Source of the DNA: Fodinicurvata fenggangensis DSM 21160
Lineage (GTDB): Bacteria > Pseudomonadota > Alphaproteobacteria > Kiloniellales > DSM-21159
Direction of reading: 5' to 3'
Length of the DNA stretch: 64,000 nt
Assembly (NCBI RefSeq): GCF_000686045.1
Contig: NZ_JMLV01000003.1
Location: 292,977-356,976 of the forward strand
Made by a program: the position numbers and the translations under genes. Positions 6,707 through 15,950 of the stretch are shown piece after piece; the first letter of the stretch is position 1; every line of letters begins with the position of its first letter. A model generated the notes under the pieces. It worked only from the letters and a program-made list of their open reading frames with translations, did no database searches and was not told the origin of the DNA.

Positions 6707-7885
6707 TCAGTGTGCCTGAAGAGGCGCGCCAAGCCGCTTGACCAGGCGTTTCATGAAGACCTCTCCCTTGACCAGCTGTTCCAGGGAGATGAATTCATCC
6801 GGCTTGTGGGCCTGGGCAATATGGCCGGGGCCGCAGACCACGGCAGGTATATCCCGCTCTGCAATCTGCCCGGCCTCGGTCCCGAAGGCCACCTTGGTGG
6901 TGCTGTTTGCTTCGGCCAGCGCCTTGGTGAGTGTTACGACTTCGTGGTCCTCGGGGGTATCCAGGCCGGCGAAGGTGGCGCCTTGTTCAAAAACGATCCC
7001 GGTCTCCGCGGCAATGGCCTTCATTTCCGGCTCGAGATCGCTTTCCGCGAAGCCTTTCAGGTCGTTGAAGAGCACACGCGGGTCATCTCCGGGCAAGCAG
7101 CGGAACTCGAACTCGAACGAGCAGTCCTTGGGGACGATATTGACTGCGGTCCCACCTTGTATGGTGCCCACATGGACCGTCGTGAAAGGAACGTCATAGT
7201 CGTGATCGAAGGGACCTTCCTCGGCCTTGATCCGACCGATCTCGACAAGGCGGTTGATCAGGCGGGCCGCGTACTGAACCGCGTTGACCCCCTGCGGCGC
7301 CAGCGAGGAGTGGCATTCATGCCCCCGCACGTGGCAGGTAAAGCCAAGACGGCCCTTGTGCGCGTTCACGACCTGCATGCCCGTAGGCTCGCCGATGATG
7401 GCACAGCGTGGCCGCACTTCCTTCTGTGCCAGATGGTCCAGCAGGGGGCCTACGCCCACGCAGCCAATCTCTTCATCATAGGTGAAACAAAGGTGGATCG
7501 GGATCTCGTTGACATGCTCCAGGAAATCCGGGGCATAGGCCAGGCAAAGTGCGACGAAGGACTTCATGTCGCTGGTGCCGCGCCCGAACAGCAGACCATC
7601 ACGTTCGCTTACGGTCCAGGGATCCTGGCTCCAGTCCTGGCCGTCTACCGGAACCACATCGGTATGACCCGAAAGTGCGATTCCGGAACGGTCTTGAGGA
7701 CCGAGCGTGGCATAAAGGTTGGCCTTGCGCTTGTCTTCGGAGTGCACGAGTTCGCTTTCAACTCCCAAATCCGCAAGGTGATTCGCAATGAAGTGAATCA
7801 GTTCCAGGTTCGAATTGCGGCTGGTCGTATCGTAAGCAATCAGCCGTTCGATCATGCTGCGGGTTTCGGGTTTTATTTCTGGCAT
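6707..7885 (-). CDS. argE: Acetylornithine deacetylase (ArgE), M20 family
   Basis: A 392-residue cytosolic metallohydrolase that removes acetate from N-acetylornithine in arginine synthesis. Metal-site elements are visible: SGHTDVVPVDG, GRGTSDMKSF, TYDEEIGCVG with the catalytic Glu pair, and a C-terminal His in GPGHIAQAHKPDEF. Length and motif order match alphaproteobacterial ArgE. Succinyl-diaminopimelate desuccinylase is the closest alternative, but the overall match is to ArgE. It is the first gene of the leftward run that includes the AbrB-type permease. Confidence 0.92.
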   Translation of the reverse strand: MPEIKPETRSMIERLIAYDTTSRNSNLELIHFIANHLADLGVESELVHSEDKRKANLYATLGPQDRSGIALSGHTDVVPVDGQDWSQDPWTVSERDGLLFGRGTSDMKSFVALCLAYAPDFLEHVNEIPIHLCFTYDEEIGCVGVGPLLDHLAQKEVRPRCAIIGEPTGMQVVNAHKGRLGFTCHVRGHECHSSLAPQGVNAVQYAARLINRLVEIGRIKAEEGPFDHDYDVPFTTVHVGTIQGGTAVNIVPKDCSFEFEFRCLPGDDPRVLFNDLKGFAESDLEPEMKAIAAETGIVFEQGATFAGLDTPEDHEVVTLTKALAEANSTTKVAFGTEAGQIAERDIPAVVCGPGHIAQAHKPDEFISLEQLVKGEVFMKRLVKRLGAPLQAH

Positions 7886-8007
7886 ATCTGCATGAGTCCT
7901 TGTTGTGGGGGCCCGGAGATAGGGAGTTCATGAAAGGGCCGGAGCGCGGCAGAGTCGCGCTTTGGTCATCTGGATAACTCTAGGGCCTCTGACCCGTGGA
8001 AGAAAGG

Positions 8008-8931
8008 TCATGCGGCTGTTATGGCCGCGCCCGTCTTTTGAGTTTCTGCCTGAATCCAGTTGAAGAAGGTGCGGACAGGCTCACGGTCGACAAGATTCGG
8101 GCGTGTTACGAAGTAGTAATTGTACGTCGTTGGAATTTCCGGGCCGAAAGGCTTGATCAAGAGCCCCTTTGCCATGTCGTCAACGGCCAGGGATGCGCGT
8201 GCCAAGGCGACGCCTTGTCCCGCAATGGAAGCAGTCAGGAGCATGCTAGAATCATTGAACCAAGGTCCTCTGCGTGTGGCGAGTTCAGGAAAACCAGCAA
8301 CTTCCAGCCATCCCTGCCAATCGATCTCGATGTCTCCGCCGAAAACCTCATCGTGCAAAAGGGTATGATGCTTGAGGTCCTCTGGCCGGGACAGCGGCTT
8401 GTCTCCGGAGAGCAGGGACGGGCTGCAAACGGGAAACTTCCGTTCATGCAGGATTTTCTCGCTGTGAAGACCGGGATATTTCCCAACGCCGAATCGAAGT
8501 CCGACATCTATATCCTCGCGTTCCAGGTCGGCCAGTTCGTTCCTGGAAGAGACCAGAATGTCGATCTCGGGATGAAGAGCCTGAAAGGAGGCAAGCCGCG
8601 GCAATAGCCACTTTGCCGCAAAGGAGGGCAGGGTGCTGACCCGCAGCGTCGTGTCGTTGTCATGGCGGACAAGCTGGCGGGAGGCGTCATTAATCAGGTT
8701 CAGGGCCTGGGCAACCGTGGGCAGGTAGTTCTGTGCGGCGCTTGTCAGTGCAAGATTTCGATTCTGACGCAGAAAAAGATCCTGTTGGAAATATTCTTCC
8801 AGAGCACGAACCTGATGGCTGATGGCGGCTTGAGTCACATTCAGCTCTTCGGCTGCGAGCGTGAATGATCTGTGTCGCCCCGCAGCTTCGAAGGCGCGCA
8901 GGGCATTGAGGGGTGGAAGTTTTCTCTTCAT
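8008..8931 (-). CDS. LysR-family transcriptional regulator, GcvA-like
   Basis: A 307-residue regulator with an N-terminal winged helix-turn-helix (LNALRAFEAAGRHRSFTLAA, then ELNVTQAAISHQVRALEE), which is typical of the GcvA/AmpR branch, and a substrate-binding effector domain. The gene is divergent from the DUF1127 gene. A perfect inverted repeat with ATTAG/CTAAT cores lies just upstream of its start and is probably its own operator. The target pathway is not evident; argE is the next gene downstream. Confidence 0.9.
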   Translation of the reverse strand: MKRKLPPLNALRAFEAAGRHRSFTLAAEELNVTQAAISHQVRALEEYFQQDLFLRQNRNLALTSAAQNYLPTVAQALNLINDASRQLVRHDNDTTLRVSTLPSFAAKWLLPRLASFQALHPEIDILVSSRNELADLEREDIDVGLRFGVGKYPGLHSEKILHERKFPVCSPSLLSGDKPLSRPEDLKHHTLLHDEVFGGDIEIDWQGWLEVAGFPELATRRGPWFNDSSMLLTASIAGQGVALARASLAVDDMAKGLLIKPFGPEIPTTYNYYFVTRPNLVDREPVRTFFNWIQAETQKTGAAITAA

Positions 8932-8938
8932 GCTTCTG

Positions 8939-8955
8939 CATTAGAAAATCTAATG
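8939..8955. promoter_or_regulatory. LysR-type operator: CATTAGA-AAA-TCTAATG
   Basis: A perfect 7+7 inverted repeat with a three-base centre, beginning eight bases upstream of the LysR start codon. The ATTAG/CTAAT half-sites resemble sites bound by GcvA-type regulators. Its position fits autoregulation, possibly with control of the divergent DUF1127 gene. Confidence 0.55.
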
Positions 8956-9078
8956 GATAAGATGAGATAATCCCGTTTGTGCTTCGCAAGCGCAAGGGGC
9001 AAATTATGCTTTAAGGAAAAGAGCAGGGCCCGCTCTTTCAAGGAACTGTAGACCACTGGTTCATGAAAGGAACTAATC

Positions 9079-9318
9079 ATGTCGCAGATTTGCGAAAGGC
9101 CCGGCCTTGCCCGGAATTCCAGTGCGGCTGTGCATATTGGCACCACCCGGTTGCTGACTGAACTGGCCATTCGGATTTTCGAGACTCCCATTGTCTGGAT
9201 GGAACGCTGGGAGCATCGGCAGAAGCTGCGTCAGCTGGATGATCGTATTTTGCGGGATATCGGGCTAAGTCGTGCGGATATCTATCGCGAAGCACGAAAG
9301 CCCTTCTGGCGTGCATGA
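9079..9318 (+). CDS. DUF1127 (YjiS-like) small protein
   Basis: A 79-residue protein ending in an arginine-rich DUF1127 helix: QKLRQLDDRILRDIGLSRAD is the family hallmark. Such proteins in alphaproteobacteria include small RNA-associated regulators of phosphate, carbon and stress metabolism, but the role of this one is unknown. A ribosome site (AAAGGAA) precedes the ATG. It ends just before a strong hairpin shared with the convergent nadK. Confidence 0.88.
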   Translation: MSQICERPGLARNSSAAVHIGTTRLLTELAIRIFETPIVWMERWEHRQKLRQLDDRILRDIGLSRADIYREARKPFWRA

Positions 9319-9351
9319 GCCAATCCAGACCCCTGTCCCTGGAATTGTTGT

Positions 9352-9384
9352 GCTGTCAGCGGAAGCATGGCTTTCGCTGACAGC
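9352..9384. terminator. Bidirectional hairpin between DUF1127 gene and nadK
   Basis: GCTGTCAGCG pairs perfectly with CGCTGACAGC, and the inner GAAGC/GCTTT extends the stem to about 15 pairs around a three-base loop. It sits between two convergent stops and is followed by GTTTT on the plus strand. Confidence 0.75.
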
Positions 9385-9409
9385 CACGTTTTCCACTGGA
9401 TAACCATGT

Positions 9410-10186
9410 TCAGGGGATGAATTGCTCCTTCAGGATCCGTTCTTCCAGATTGTGTTCGGGGTCGAACAGAAGGTGCAGTTTGGTGTTTCGATTCTCTCGT
9501 ACACGAACCATGTCCACGTTCCGGATTTCCGTAAAATCTGCCGTCGCACTCACCGGTCTTTTGGAACTTTCCAGAACCTCAATTTCCACCTCTGCCTTTT
9601 GGGGCAGCAGGGCACCACGCCATCTACGCGGACGGAACGCGCTGATCGGGGTCAATGCCAGCAAGGGTGTTCCAAGGGGCAGGATGGGACCATGCGCTGA
9701 GAGATTGTAGGCCGTGCTGCCGGCAGGAGTTGCAACAAGGGCGCCGTCGCAGACGAGCTCTTCCAGCCGAGTCACGCCGTCGATACGAATGCGTAGCTTG
9801 GCGGCCTGACGGCTTTGCCGGAACAGCGCGACTTCGTTGATGGCCAGTGCTTGGGCCGGGGTGCCGTCAGCGGTTCTGGCCTCCATCTTCAGGGGGTGAA
9901 GGGTTACCCGTTCGCTGCGTGCCAAACGCTCATACAGATTGTCTTCGCTATAGGCATTCATCAGGAATCCAACCGTGCCCCGGTTCATTCCGAAGATGGA
10001 TACACCGTCCCCAAACTGTTCGTGCAGCGTTTCCAGCATGAAGCCATCGCCGCCAAGGGCGATTATGATTTCCGCATCCCTGGGAGCGACGTTGGGATAG
10101 AGTTGCTGCAAACGTTCTGCCGCCGCCTCGGCTTCCTCGGTTTCGGCATGCACGAAGGCAAGGGAAAGGTCTCTTGGGTCAGCCAT
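9410..10186 (-). CDS. nadK: NAD kinase
   Basis: A protein of 258 residues that phosphorylates NAD to NADP. The family GGDG motif is present ([15 protein letters not shown]), as are [10 protein letters not shown] and the conserved [16 protein letters not shown]. The ATG at 10186 is preferred; a TTG two codons upstream is the alternative. It lies downstream of moaA on the same strand with a 125-base gap, so co-transcription is possible but not shown. Confidence 0.95.
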   Translation of the reverse strand: MADPRDLSLAFVHAETEEAEAAAERLQQLYPNVAPRDAEIIIALGGDGFMLETLHEQFGDGVSIFGMNRGTVGFLMNAYSEDNLYERLARSERVTLHPLKMEARTADGTPAQALAINEVALFRQSRQAAKLRIRIDGVTRLEELVCDGALVATPAGSTAYNLSAHGPILPLGTPLLALTPISAFRPRRWRGALLPQKAEVEIEVLESSKRPVSATADFTEIRNVDMVRVRENRNTKLHLLFDPEHNLEERILKEQFIP

Positions 10187-10311
10187 GATCAAGGAAGCGC
10201 CCTGCGTGATGTTTCAGGCGGACAGTATAGCTTCAATCTTCACAGGAAACAGACCAACCTGCCTGTCAGAAACGGATAAGCACTTCTGTGAAGGATGGGT
10301 GGAAAGCTCCT

Positions 10312-11358
10312 TCAGCCACCGGTCACGCTCATGTGCCGGCTGGCCACCCCCTGCTGGTTGTCCCGGTCGATGATGAAATCATGGCCTTTCGGCTTGCGCG
10401 TAATGGCTTCGCGAATGGTCTGTTTGACCAAGCCATCATCATCGCTTTCGCGCAGCGGCGTGCGGAGGTCGGCGGCATCCTCTTGGCCCAGGCACATATA
10501 GAGTGTACCGGTGCAGGTCAGGCGTACCCTGTTGCAGCTTTCACAGAAATTGTGAGTCAGCGGGGTTATGAAGCCGATACGTCCGCCGGTTTCCCTGCAA
10601 TAGGCATAGCGGGCCGGCCCCCCTGTCTTGTGATCGCTTTCTTCCAGCGTCCAGTTCCTGGCCAGGTCCTTGCGCAATTGCGAAAGGGGGTAATACTGGT
10701 CAAGTCGGTCCTCGCCGCCGATGTCGCCCATGGGCATGACCTCAATGAAGGTGAGATCGAAGCCTTCATCCCCGCACCAGGACACCAGGTTGTCGATCTC
10801 GTCATCGTTGACGTTCTTCAGGGCCACGGTGTTGATCTTGATGGAGATCCCGGCGCGTTTTGCTGCCTGCAGCCCCTCCATGACCTTGTCATACTTGCCC
10901 CAACGCGTGATGGCCTTGAACTTGTCCGGGTTGAGTGTATCCAGCGAAACGTTCAGGCGCTTCACGCCACAGGCCGCAAGCTGGTCTGCATAACGAGTCA
11001 GCTGGCTGGCGTTGGTCGTCAGGGTCAGTTCTTCGAGCTGCCCGCTGTCGAGATGACGCGAGAGGCGTTCTATCAGCCACATGATGTTGCGACGGACCAG
11101 GGGCTCACCGCCTGTGAGGCGGAGCTTCCTGACGCCAAGCTCCACGAAACTGCTGCAAAGCCGGTCTAGTTCCTCGAGGCTGAGCACTTCCGATTTCGGC
11201 AGGAAGGTCATGTCCTCGGACATGCAGTAGACACAGCGGAAGTCACAGCGGTCGGTCACCGAGACACGCAGATAGGTGATTGCGCGTTCGAAGGGATCGA
11301 CCAGAGGGGCTTCCCCGTTGTCGGGAACTGTCTGTGGGACGGGCTGGGTATCTGACAT
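10312..11358 (-). CDS. moaA: GTP 3',8-cyclase MoaA (molybdenum cofactor synthesis)
   Basis: A 348-residue radical SAM enzyme for the first step of molybdopterin synthesis. The SAM cluster motif C-x3-C-x2-C lies at residues 38-45 (CDFRCVYC). The second cluster is given by CESCNRVR and a third Cys near LYMCLGQ, and the protein ends in the catalytic GG tail. Both formate dehydrogenases in this window need the product. An eight-base inverted repeat lies upstream at 11420-11453. No moco riboswitch was recognised. Confidence 0.96.
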   Translation of the reverse strand: MSDTQPVPQTVPDNGEAPLVDPFERAITYLRVSVTDRCDFRCVYCMSEDMTFLPKSEVLSLEELDRLCSSFVELGVRKLRLTGGEPLVRRNIMWLIERLSRHLDSGQLEELTLTTNASQLTRYADQLAACGVKRLNVSLDTLNPDKFKAITRWGKYDKVMEGLQAAKRAGISIKINTVALKNVNDDEIDNLVSWCGDEGFDLTFIEVMPMGDIGGEDRLDQYYPLSQLRKDLARNWTLEESDHKTGGPARYAYCRETGGRIGFITPLTHNFCESCNRVRLTCTGTLYMCLGQEDAADLRTPLRESDDDGLVKQTIREAITRKPKGHDFIIDRDNQQGVASRHMSVTGG

Positions 11359-11419
11359 CTTGATCCGCCTTGTGGCTGTTTGTGCCCTCAGCTTGTCAGT
11401 GGGGGCTGAACATTTCCTA

Positions 11420-11453
11420 ACTGCAAGCTAACATAATTTTTGCATCTTGCAGT
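11420..11453. promoter_or_regulatory. Inverted repeat ACTGCAAG-N18-CTTGCAGT in the moaA promoter region
   Basis: Perfect eight-base arms flank an A/T-rich 18-base centre 62 to 95 bases upstream of the moaA start codon. A -10-like TATGTT lies in the centre on the moaA strand, so a dimeric repressor bound here would cover the promoter. The regulator is unknown. Confidence 0.4.
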
Positions 11454-11533
11454 GATGAGTCCAAGCTTTCTGGAAGAGAAGACGAACCAGGAATGGTCTT
11501 TATGCCAAAAGGCCGTAAAAGGAGTGCCAAGCC

Positions 11534-11851
11534 GTGCGCATGATTTCGCCTGGGCGACTGGTTGCCCTGCTAGTGATTCTGGGTTGTGGTGGCCTGCTGG
11601 CGTACCTCAATTGGCCGGACAGCTTTTCCTCCAGATCGGGAGCGGAGTCCGAGGCAGGACTTTCCGATGACCCGGTCGAGCGCTGCATTGCCGAGGAACG
11701 AGCCCAGATTGACCGGATGGTCGAGGAAACGCCCGACCTTGAAAGCCGCAGGCAATTGTTTGTCCAGCGAGCCGAGGCACGATGCGAGGCGATAGTCGGA
11801 TCAGGCAACTCTGCACCCCCCGCCGGGGATTCAGGACAAGACCTGAATTGA
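11534..11851 (+). CDS. Small exported or membrane-anchored protein, unknown
   Basis: A 105-residue protein with one N-terminal hydrophobic helix (LVALLVILGCGGLLAYL) and an acidic, coiled tail with two Cys (ERCIAEERAQIDRM and ARCEAIV). The GTG start at 11534 has AAAAGGAG nine bases upstream. It probably resides in the inner membrane with its tail in the periplasm. It converges on the NlpC/P60 gene with a 16-base gap. Confidence 0.6.
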   Translation: MRMISPGRLVALLVILGCGGLLAYLNWPDSFSSRSGAESEAGLSDDPVERCIAEERAQIDRMVEETPDLESRRQLFVQRAEARCEAIVGSGNSAPPAGDSGQDLN

Positions 11852-11867
11852 CAGCTGACCCTGGTGG

Positions 11868-12731
11868 TTACACCACGGGACGGCGCACCAGGCGCAGGGG
11901 GCCGCCATCGGATTGCGCGCGCTGGTCCAGCTCATGGAAGGATTCCATGACAACTTGCAAGGGGGAGGCCGTCGCATTGACGACACTGTCCGGTCCCAGG
12001 GCAATGGCCACGTGTCCTGGCCAATAGAGCAGGTCTCCGCGTTGGAAAGACTCGCTGGGTGCGAGGCGGTCCCCCAGGTGTGGGTCCTCCTCCTGCTGGT
12101 CGCTGTCCCGGGGTATATTCACGCCGGCAGCGGCCAGGGCGAGTTGCACGAGGGCGGAGCAGTCCAGGCCGAGGCTGGAGCGACCGCCCCAGAGATAGGG
12201 TGTTCCCAGGAAGCTCAGGGCCGTTGCTGTCCAGTCCGGTGAGCAGCTGTCGATGGTTTCTGCATGGCGCGCATAAACCCAGCCTTCGGTTTCAAGTAGC
12301 AGGAAGCGTCCGTCACTTTCCCGGATGTGAAGTGGCGTTTGCAGGGACAGATAGTCGTTTACGGGACTTTTGATGTCCGGTGCAGTGAACAGTGGGGTCC
12401 TCAGCACCGATACGCGATGGGTCGCGGCCGTGTCCAATACAGGTCCCAGATTGTTCTCACGCAGATAGCCAACGTAATTGTCCGTCTGGCATTGAACCCA
12501 CGCCCATCCCTCCTTGCGCTCAAATACGAGAACCTGCTCCGACTGCATCAGTTGACTGTCCAGGGGGGCAGTGTCGTCCGGTCGACGTCTCAGGTCTGCC
12601 AGCGCTGCCCGGATGGTTGCCTGTTGACCATCGACATAGGACTCGGCCTGGACCTGCCCCTTCAGGCGTGCATCGGCCAGGTCCGGACGGAAGGCTGAAA
12701 GCCTTGGATTGAGCTCTTCTGACGCACTCAT
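11868..12731 (-). CDS. NlpC/P60 (C40) cysteine peptidase with SH3-like domains
   Basis: A 287-residue protein with two bacterial SH3-like segments (about 30-95 and 103-155) followed by an NlpC/P60 domain. The catalytic Cys is C191 in GLDCSALVQ and the His is H240 in WPGHVAIALG. Family members cleave cell-wall peptides between D-Glu and diamino acid. No signal peptide is visible, which suggests a cytoplasmic peptide-recycling role. Its ATG overlaps the stop of the polyferredoxin gene, an unusual partner for a wall peptidase. Confidence 0.88.
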   Translation of the reverse strand: MSASEELNPRLSAFRPDLADARLKGQVQAESYVDGQQATIRAALADLRRRPDDTAPLDSQLMQSEQVLVFERKEGWAWVQCQTDNYVGYLRENNLGPVLDTAATHRVSVLRTPLFTAPDIKSPVNDYLSLQTPLHIRESDGRFLLLETEGWVYARHAETIDSCSPDWTATALSFLGTPYLWGGRSSLGLDCSALVQLALAAAGVNIPRDSDQQEEDPHLGDRLAPSESFQRGDLLYWPGHVAIALGPDSVVNATASPLQVVMESFHELDQRAQSDGGPLRLVRRPVV

Positions 12732-14803
12732 GACGACTCGCCCGACTCGGATCCTGTGCGATTGGCTTCACGGTTCTTGCGGCGTTCTTCCTGCAGGCGC
12801 AGGTCTTCCTCCGTGGTGTGCATGGCGGGGCGGGGACCGGCCGCCATGGGCGTATTGGGATCCTCGAAGGTCGCCGCAACCCGACAATCCTCGCACATGC
12901 GCACCCGGTCGATCTGTTCCTCCTGCATATACATGGAGTGCAGTCCGCTTAACTTTTCGACGATGCGTTCAATGGATTGCTTGACGCCGAATGGGGTACC
13001 GCATCGGATGCAGTGGAAGGGTTCCGCCTCGTTCAGTGTCCTTGGCTTCTTTGCCTCGTCGGTGAAATCCACCTGTGGAATCAAAGTGATCACGTTTTCG
13101 GGGCAGGTCGACTGACAGAGCCCACACTGCACGCAGGCCTCTTCCTGGAAGCCGATCCAGGGCCGGTCGGGATCGTCGAGCAGTGCACCGACCGGACAAG
13201 CGGGTATGCAGGCCTGGCAAAGTGTGCAGCCTTCGGTGTCGATCTCTATGCGACCAAAGGGTGCGCCGTCCGGAAGGGCAATCCGATCGACCGGGGTGGG
13301 CGCATTGTCGTGAAGGTGCCCCAGCGCCAGATAACTGCGACTGCGCTTGTTGCCGAGCGGAAGGAAACTGCTGGCCGCTGCAGCAGCCCCCTGGGGCAGG
13401 GCTTCTAGCTGCTGTTCCACAGCATCCGGATCGAGTGCGTCGATCAGGCTGAAATGCCCGCGGCCATAGCCAAGCCCGTCCGAGATGCTTTCGACCAGTT
13501 CAATGGTCTCTTCCAGGACAGGCAGGTCGTCCCGTTTGGACGGGGGAACCAGGATGGCCGTTGCAGCGGTCCCATAGGCCAAGGCGCAGAGATAGATGTC
13601 GAAACCACCTTGGGTGACTTCGTTCATCTCCACGGGCAGGACATTTGCAGGCAATCCATTGCCCAGACGCGCCATGTAGGACAGGAGCTCCCGACCGTGC
13701 TGTCCATCGTGAAACAACAGGACCGGGCTCTCCCCGCCACTGGCCCGATAGCTGGAGAGCAGGACGCGGATTCGTTCTACCAGACTCGCAGTATCGGGCA
13801 GGCGGTAGTCCATGGCCCCGGTTGGACAGCTGGCAGCACAGAGCCCGCAGCCGCCGCAAACATGGGGGTCCACTTCAACGATGTCGCCAAGTGATTGGAT
13901 CGCCGACAGTGGGCAGGAGTCGATACAGCGATTGCACCCTTGCTGGCGGCTTCTGGAATGCGCACAGATGCTCTCATCATATTTCACATACTTGGGTTTT
14001 TCGAACTCTCCCACGAGGCCGCTTGCATCCAGAAGCGCCTTCTGGACCGCCACTACATCGCCCGGATCAGGACGGAGATAACCGTCGTGACGCTCATGCG
14101 CCGGCAGGAAAGGGGAGCCTCCGGATAGATCCAGCAAGAGGTCACAGGACAGGCTGGTGGGACCTTTCCAGTCCTCGAACGCGAAAGCACTGCGCGAGGA
14201 TGGAGAGGGCGCTGCATAGCTTTCAATCTCGGCTTCGAAAGCACCCAGGTATCCGCTGAGTCTGTTGATCCTGCCGGCGAAAATGGGGAACGCCATGGGT
14301 TCTGGCGGAAGGCTGCCCTCGTCCTCGGAGATCAGGACCGTGACCTTCAGGCGGTCGCTGAGTTGGCGGGCGGCCTGCAATGCAAGATCGGAGGGTCCGT
14401 AAATCAGGCAGTTTCCTTCCGATGTGAGCGTCACGCTACCGAAAGGCTCGGTCTCCACGGCCGCGGCAGCCAGAAGGGCGGCCATTTTGGGGGCCACCTG
14501 GGCAACATCGCGCGACCAGCCGGCGGTCTCACGAATGTTCGTGAAGCTGACCCTGTCGTTTGCCTGGAAGTCGTCGGCGATTTCCGAGAACAGGGGGGCT
14601 TCCTGGGTGCAGGCAACAAGCAGCTCTTCACCGCTTTCCAGGGCCGCCTGGTAGTTCTCGATCTGACTGCGGCAGAGCTGGGTATTCAGGAACAGCTCTC
14701 CCTCGCCACCAGCCTTCTGACAGACCTTTTCCAGCCCCAGGCTTGAGAGGGGCATGGTCTTTTCACAGTCACAGACCAGGACGCGGCGGTTGCGCATCTT
14801 CAT
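12728..14803 (-). CDS. Polyferredoxin of the formate dehydrogenase locus (4Fe-4S protein)
   Basis: A 691-residue iron-sulfur protein. The first cluster region has CNRCIDSCP and CGGCGLCAASCP near residues 300-340; the second has CTLCQACIPACP and CVQCGLCQSTCP near 540-590. Further CIRCG and CEDC pairs lie near the C terminus. Such proteins accompany fdh genes in alphaproteobacteria, and may move electrons or help maturation. The ATG at 14803 is chosen for its GGGAGAG site. The gene is divergent from fdhD and coupled to the NlpC/P60 gene downstream. Confidence 0.85.
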   Translation of the reverse strand: MKMRNRRVLVCDCEKTMPLSSLGLEKVCQKAGGEGELFLNTQLCRSQIENYQAALESGEELLVACTQEAPLFSEIADDFQANDRVSFTNIRETAGWSRDVAQVAPKMAALLAAAAVETEPFGSVTLTSEGNCLIYGPSDLALQAARQLSDRLKVTVLISEDEGSLPPEPMAFPIFAGRINRLSGYLGAFEAEIESYAAPSPSSRSAFAFEDWKGPTSLSCDLLLDLSGGSPFLPAHERHDGYLRPDPGDVVAVQKALLDASGLVGEFEKPKYVKYDESICAHSRSRQQGCNRCIDSCPLSAIQSLGDIVEVDPHVCGGCGLCAASCPTGAMDYRLPDTASLVERIRVLLSSYRASGGESPVLLFHDGQHGRELLSYMARLGNGLPANVLPVEMNEVTQGGFDIYLCALAYGTAATAILVPPSKRDDLPVLEETIELVESISDGLGYGRGHFSLIDALDPDAVEQQLEALPQGAAAAASSFLPLGNKRSRSYLALGHLHDNAPTPVDRIALPDGAPFGRIEIDTEGCTLCQACIPACPVGALLDDPDRPWIGFQEEACVQCGLCQSTCPENVITLIPQVDFTDEAKKPRTLNEAEPFHCIRCGTPFGVKQSIERIVEKLSGLHSMYMQEEQIDRVRMCEDCRVAATFEDPNTPMAAGPRPAMHTTEEDLRLQEERRKNREANRTGSESGESS

Positions 14804-15011
14804 GACGCTATCTCTCCCGTAGCCCGATGCCATGTGGGCCGTTTATGGATTGTTGGCCTTTGTGCGATGCTAGATCAAAGCCAAGGGGAAATAAAAGGTT
14901 CCTCTGGCCGCATGCGGGTGATTGCCGACCAGCCCTGACGCGTCCCATAGTGTTGGAGAGATACGTACGGTTGGGCAATTGCTTTTCAGGGAACAGTCAA
15001 AGGACACTTTG

Positions 15012-15950
15012 ATGGGAAATCAGCAGGCAGGACAGGCCGAGATGCTGCGCAAGGCCAGGATTTTGGATGAAGAAACCCTGGGCGAGTTCCTGGTTCGTCC
15101 CGATGTGGACGATGAAAGACTGGTCAGCCGGGTTCAGGGTATCGACCAGAACGGCTTGCCAGTGGAAACGGATGTGGTCAGCGAGCGGCCCCTGACACTG
15201 TACCTGAATCGCCAGGAGATCGTGACCATGATGACCATTGGCGATCATCCAGAATACCTGGCCGTGGGCTATCTGCTCAATCAGAACATGCTGCACCTGG
15301 ATGACCGCATCATGGCGATCGACCATGATCCCGAGCTCGACGTTGTGGTGGTGAGAACGGAACGCGAAACGGATTACGAGGACAAACTCAAGAAGAAGGT
15401 GCGCACATCCGGCTGTGCCCAAGGGACGGTTTTCGGGGATCTCCTGGAAAAACTGGACGAGATAACACTGAGCACGGACCATGAATTGAGAACATCATGG
15501 CTTCCCGAGCTGACTCGCAAGATCAACGGAATACCAAGCCTTTACCTGAAAGCAGGCGCCATTCATGGCTGTGTCCTCTGCAGTCAGGACAGGCCATTGG
15601 TCTACATGGAAGACGTCGGCCGCCACAATGCCGTGGACAAGATCGCCGGCTACATGTTCCTGAACGCTATCTCCAGCGCGGACAAGATCTTCTATACCAC
15701 CGGCCGCCTGACCTCGGAGATGGTGATCAAGACGGTGCAGATGGGCATACCCATCCTGGTTTCCCGCTCGGGCTTCACCGCCTGGGGGGTGGAACTGGCA
15801 CAGCAGGCGGGCCTGACCCTGATCGGGCGCTGCCGTGGCAGCCGCTTCATGGCGCTAGCCGGCCAGGAACGCATCCTGTTCGATGCCAAGGAAAGCTATG
15901 AAGAAGACAGTCGACACCGCCGCAAGGCCGCCAGGGATGATGTGGAATGA
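15012..15950 (+). CDS. fdhD: Formate dehydrogenase sulfur carrier FdhD
   Basis: A 312-residue accessory protein that passes sulfur from a cysteine desulfurase to the molybdenum cofactor of formate dehydrogenase. Family landmarks include ERPLTLYLN, GAIHGCVLC, EDVGRHNAVDKIAG, YTTGRLTSEMV and SRSGFTAWGVELA. The loop that holds the CxxC pair in E. coli FdhD reads TSGCAQGT here, with one Cys. The ATG at 15012 follows AGGA. The stop overlaps mobA by four bases. It may serve both formate dehydrogenases in this window. Confidence 0.95.
   Translation: MGNQQAGQAEMLRKARILDEETLGEFLVRPDVDDERLVSRVQGIDQNGLPVETDVVSERPLTLYLNRQEIVTMMTIGDHPEYLAVGYLLNQNMLHLDDRIMAIDHDPELDVVVVRTERETDYEDKLKKKVRTSGCAQGTVFGDLLEKLDEITLSTDHELRTSWLPELTRKINGIPSLYLKAGAIHGCVLCSQDRPLVYMEDVGRHNAVDKIAGYMFLNAISSADKIFYTTGRLTSEMVIKTVQMGIPILVSRSGFTAWGVELAQQAGLTLIGRCRGSRFMALAGQERILFDAKESYEEDSRHRRKAARDDVE

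Noticed and set aside
11359..11533. Molybdenum cofactor riboswitch upstream of moaA
   Set aside because: I could not see the conserved moco RNA core; only a simple inverted repeat is present.
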